Shown one piece after another: positions 35,340 to 35,504 of a stretch of DNA of 35,504 nucleotides. The stretch is from positions 1-35,504 of the forward strand of contig JAFLTM010000005.1 in NCBI GenBank assembly GCA_022509225.1, given 5' to 3'. Origin of the DNA: Muribaculaceae bacterium. GTDB taxonomy: Bacteria; Bacteroidota; Bacteroidia; Bacteroidales; Muribaculaceae. The notes beneath the pieces were generated by a model that worked only from the letters and a program-made list of their open reading frames with translations, was not told the DNA's origin and ran no database searches. The position numbers and the translations under genes were made by a program. Each line of letters opens with the position of its first letter. Position 1 is the stretch's first letter.

Positions 35340-35504
35340 AACCTTGGAATCTCCAAAGTTCCACCTTGGAATTTCACAACTACAACCTTGGAATTTCCAA
35401 AGTTTAACCTTGGTATTTCACAACTATAACCTTGGTATTTCCAAAGTTTAACCTTGGAATTTCACAACTACAACCTTGGAATTTCACAACTACAACCTTG
35501 GAAT
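35340..35504. repeat. 22-bp tandem repeat array, seven full units plus an 11-bp partial, truncated by the window edge
   Basis: Units start at 35340, 35362, 35384, 35406, 35428, 35450, 35472, 35494; conserved core AACCTTGG(A/T)AT with two alternating tails (TTCCAAAGTTT versus TTCACAACTAC). Confidence 0.93.

Noticed and set aside
35340-35504. CRISPR array
   Set aside because: Units are contiguous 22-bp tandem copies with no unique spacers and no cas genes nearby.

Overview
The window looks like Bacteroidales chromosome (TAnnTTTG-type -7 boxes, Bacteroidales-like protein families). No rRNA, tRNA, CRISPR array or transposase was seen. Left half (about 0.15-18.6 kb): a host-glycan foraging region. 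It has a CBM9-like protein, an EamA transporter, a sialic-acid operon (MFS transporter, nanA lyase, AGE epimerase, NanM-like mutarotase, creatininase-family hydrolase), a convergent operon (GH2 beta-galactosidase, M64 peptidase, NahK-like sugar kinase), an MFS sugar permease, a PNGase F-like amidase and a GH20 hexosaminidase. Middle (18.7-28.0 kb): M13 peptidase, prs, GH13 and a TamB-like protein. Right (28.1-34.1 kb): a surface-polysaccharide cluster (GT92-like, Stealth, GT4, LTA-synthase-like, Caps_synth/GT32-like). Right edge: an AAA/DUF4143 ATPase whose 5' flank is a 22-bp tandem repeat array cut by the window end. The best candidates for unexplained structure are (i) this array, with two alternating unit types, which runs open into the ATPase reading frame, and (ii) a perfect 15-bp inverted repeat at 16635-16665 that encodes the identical last residues (QK-stop) of two convergent glycosidase genes. 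The creatininase-family gene in the sialic-acid operon and a Stealth plus LTA-synthase-like pairing in a Gram-negative are also worth follow-up.
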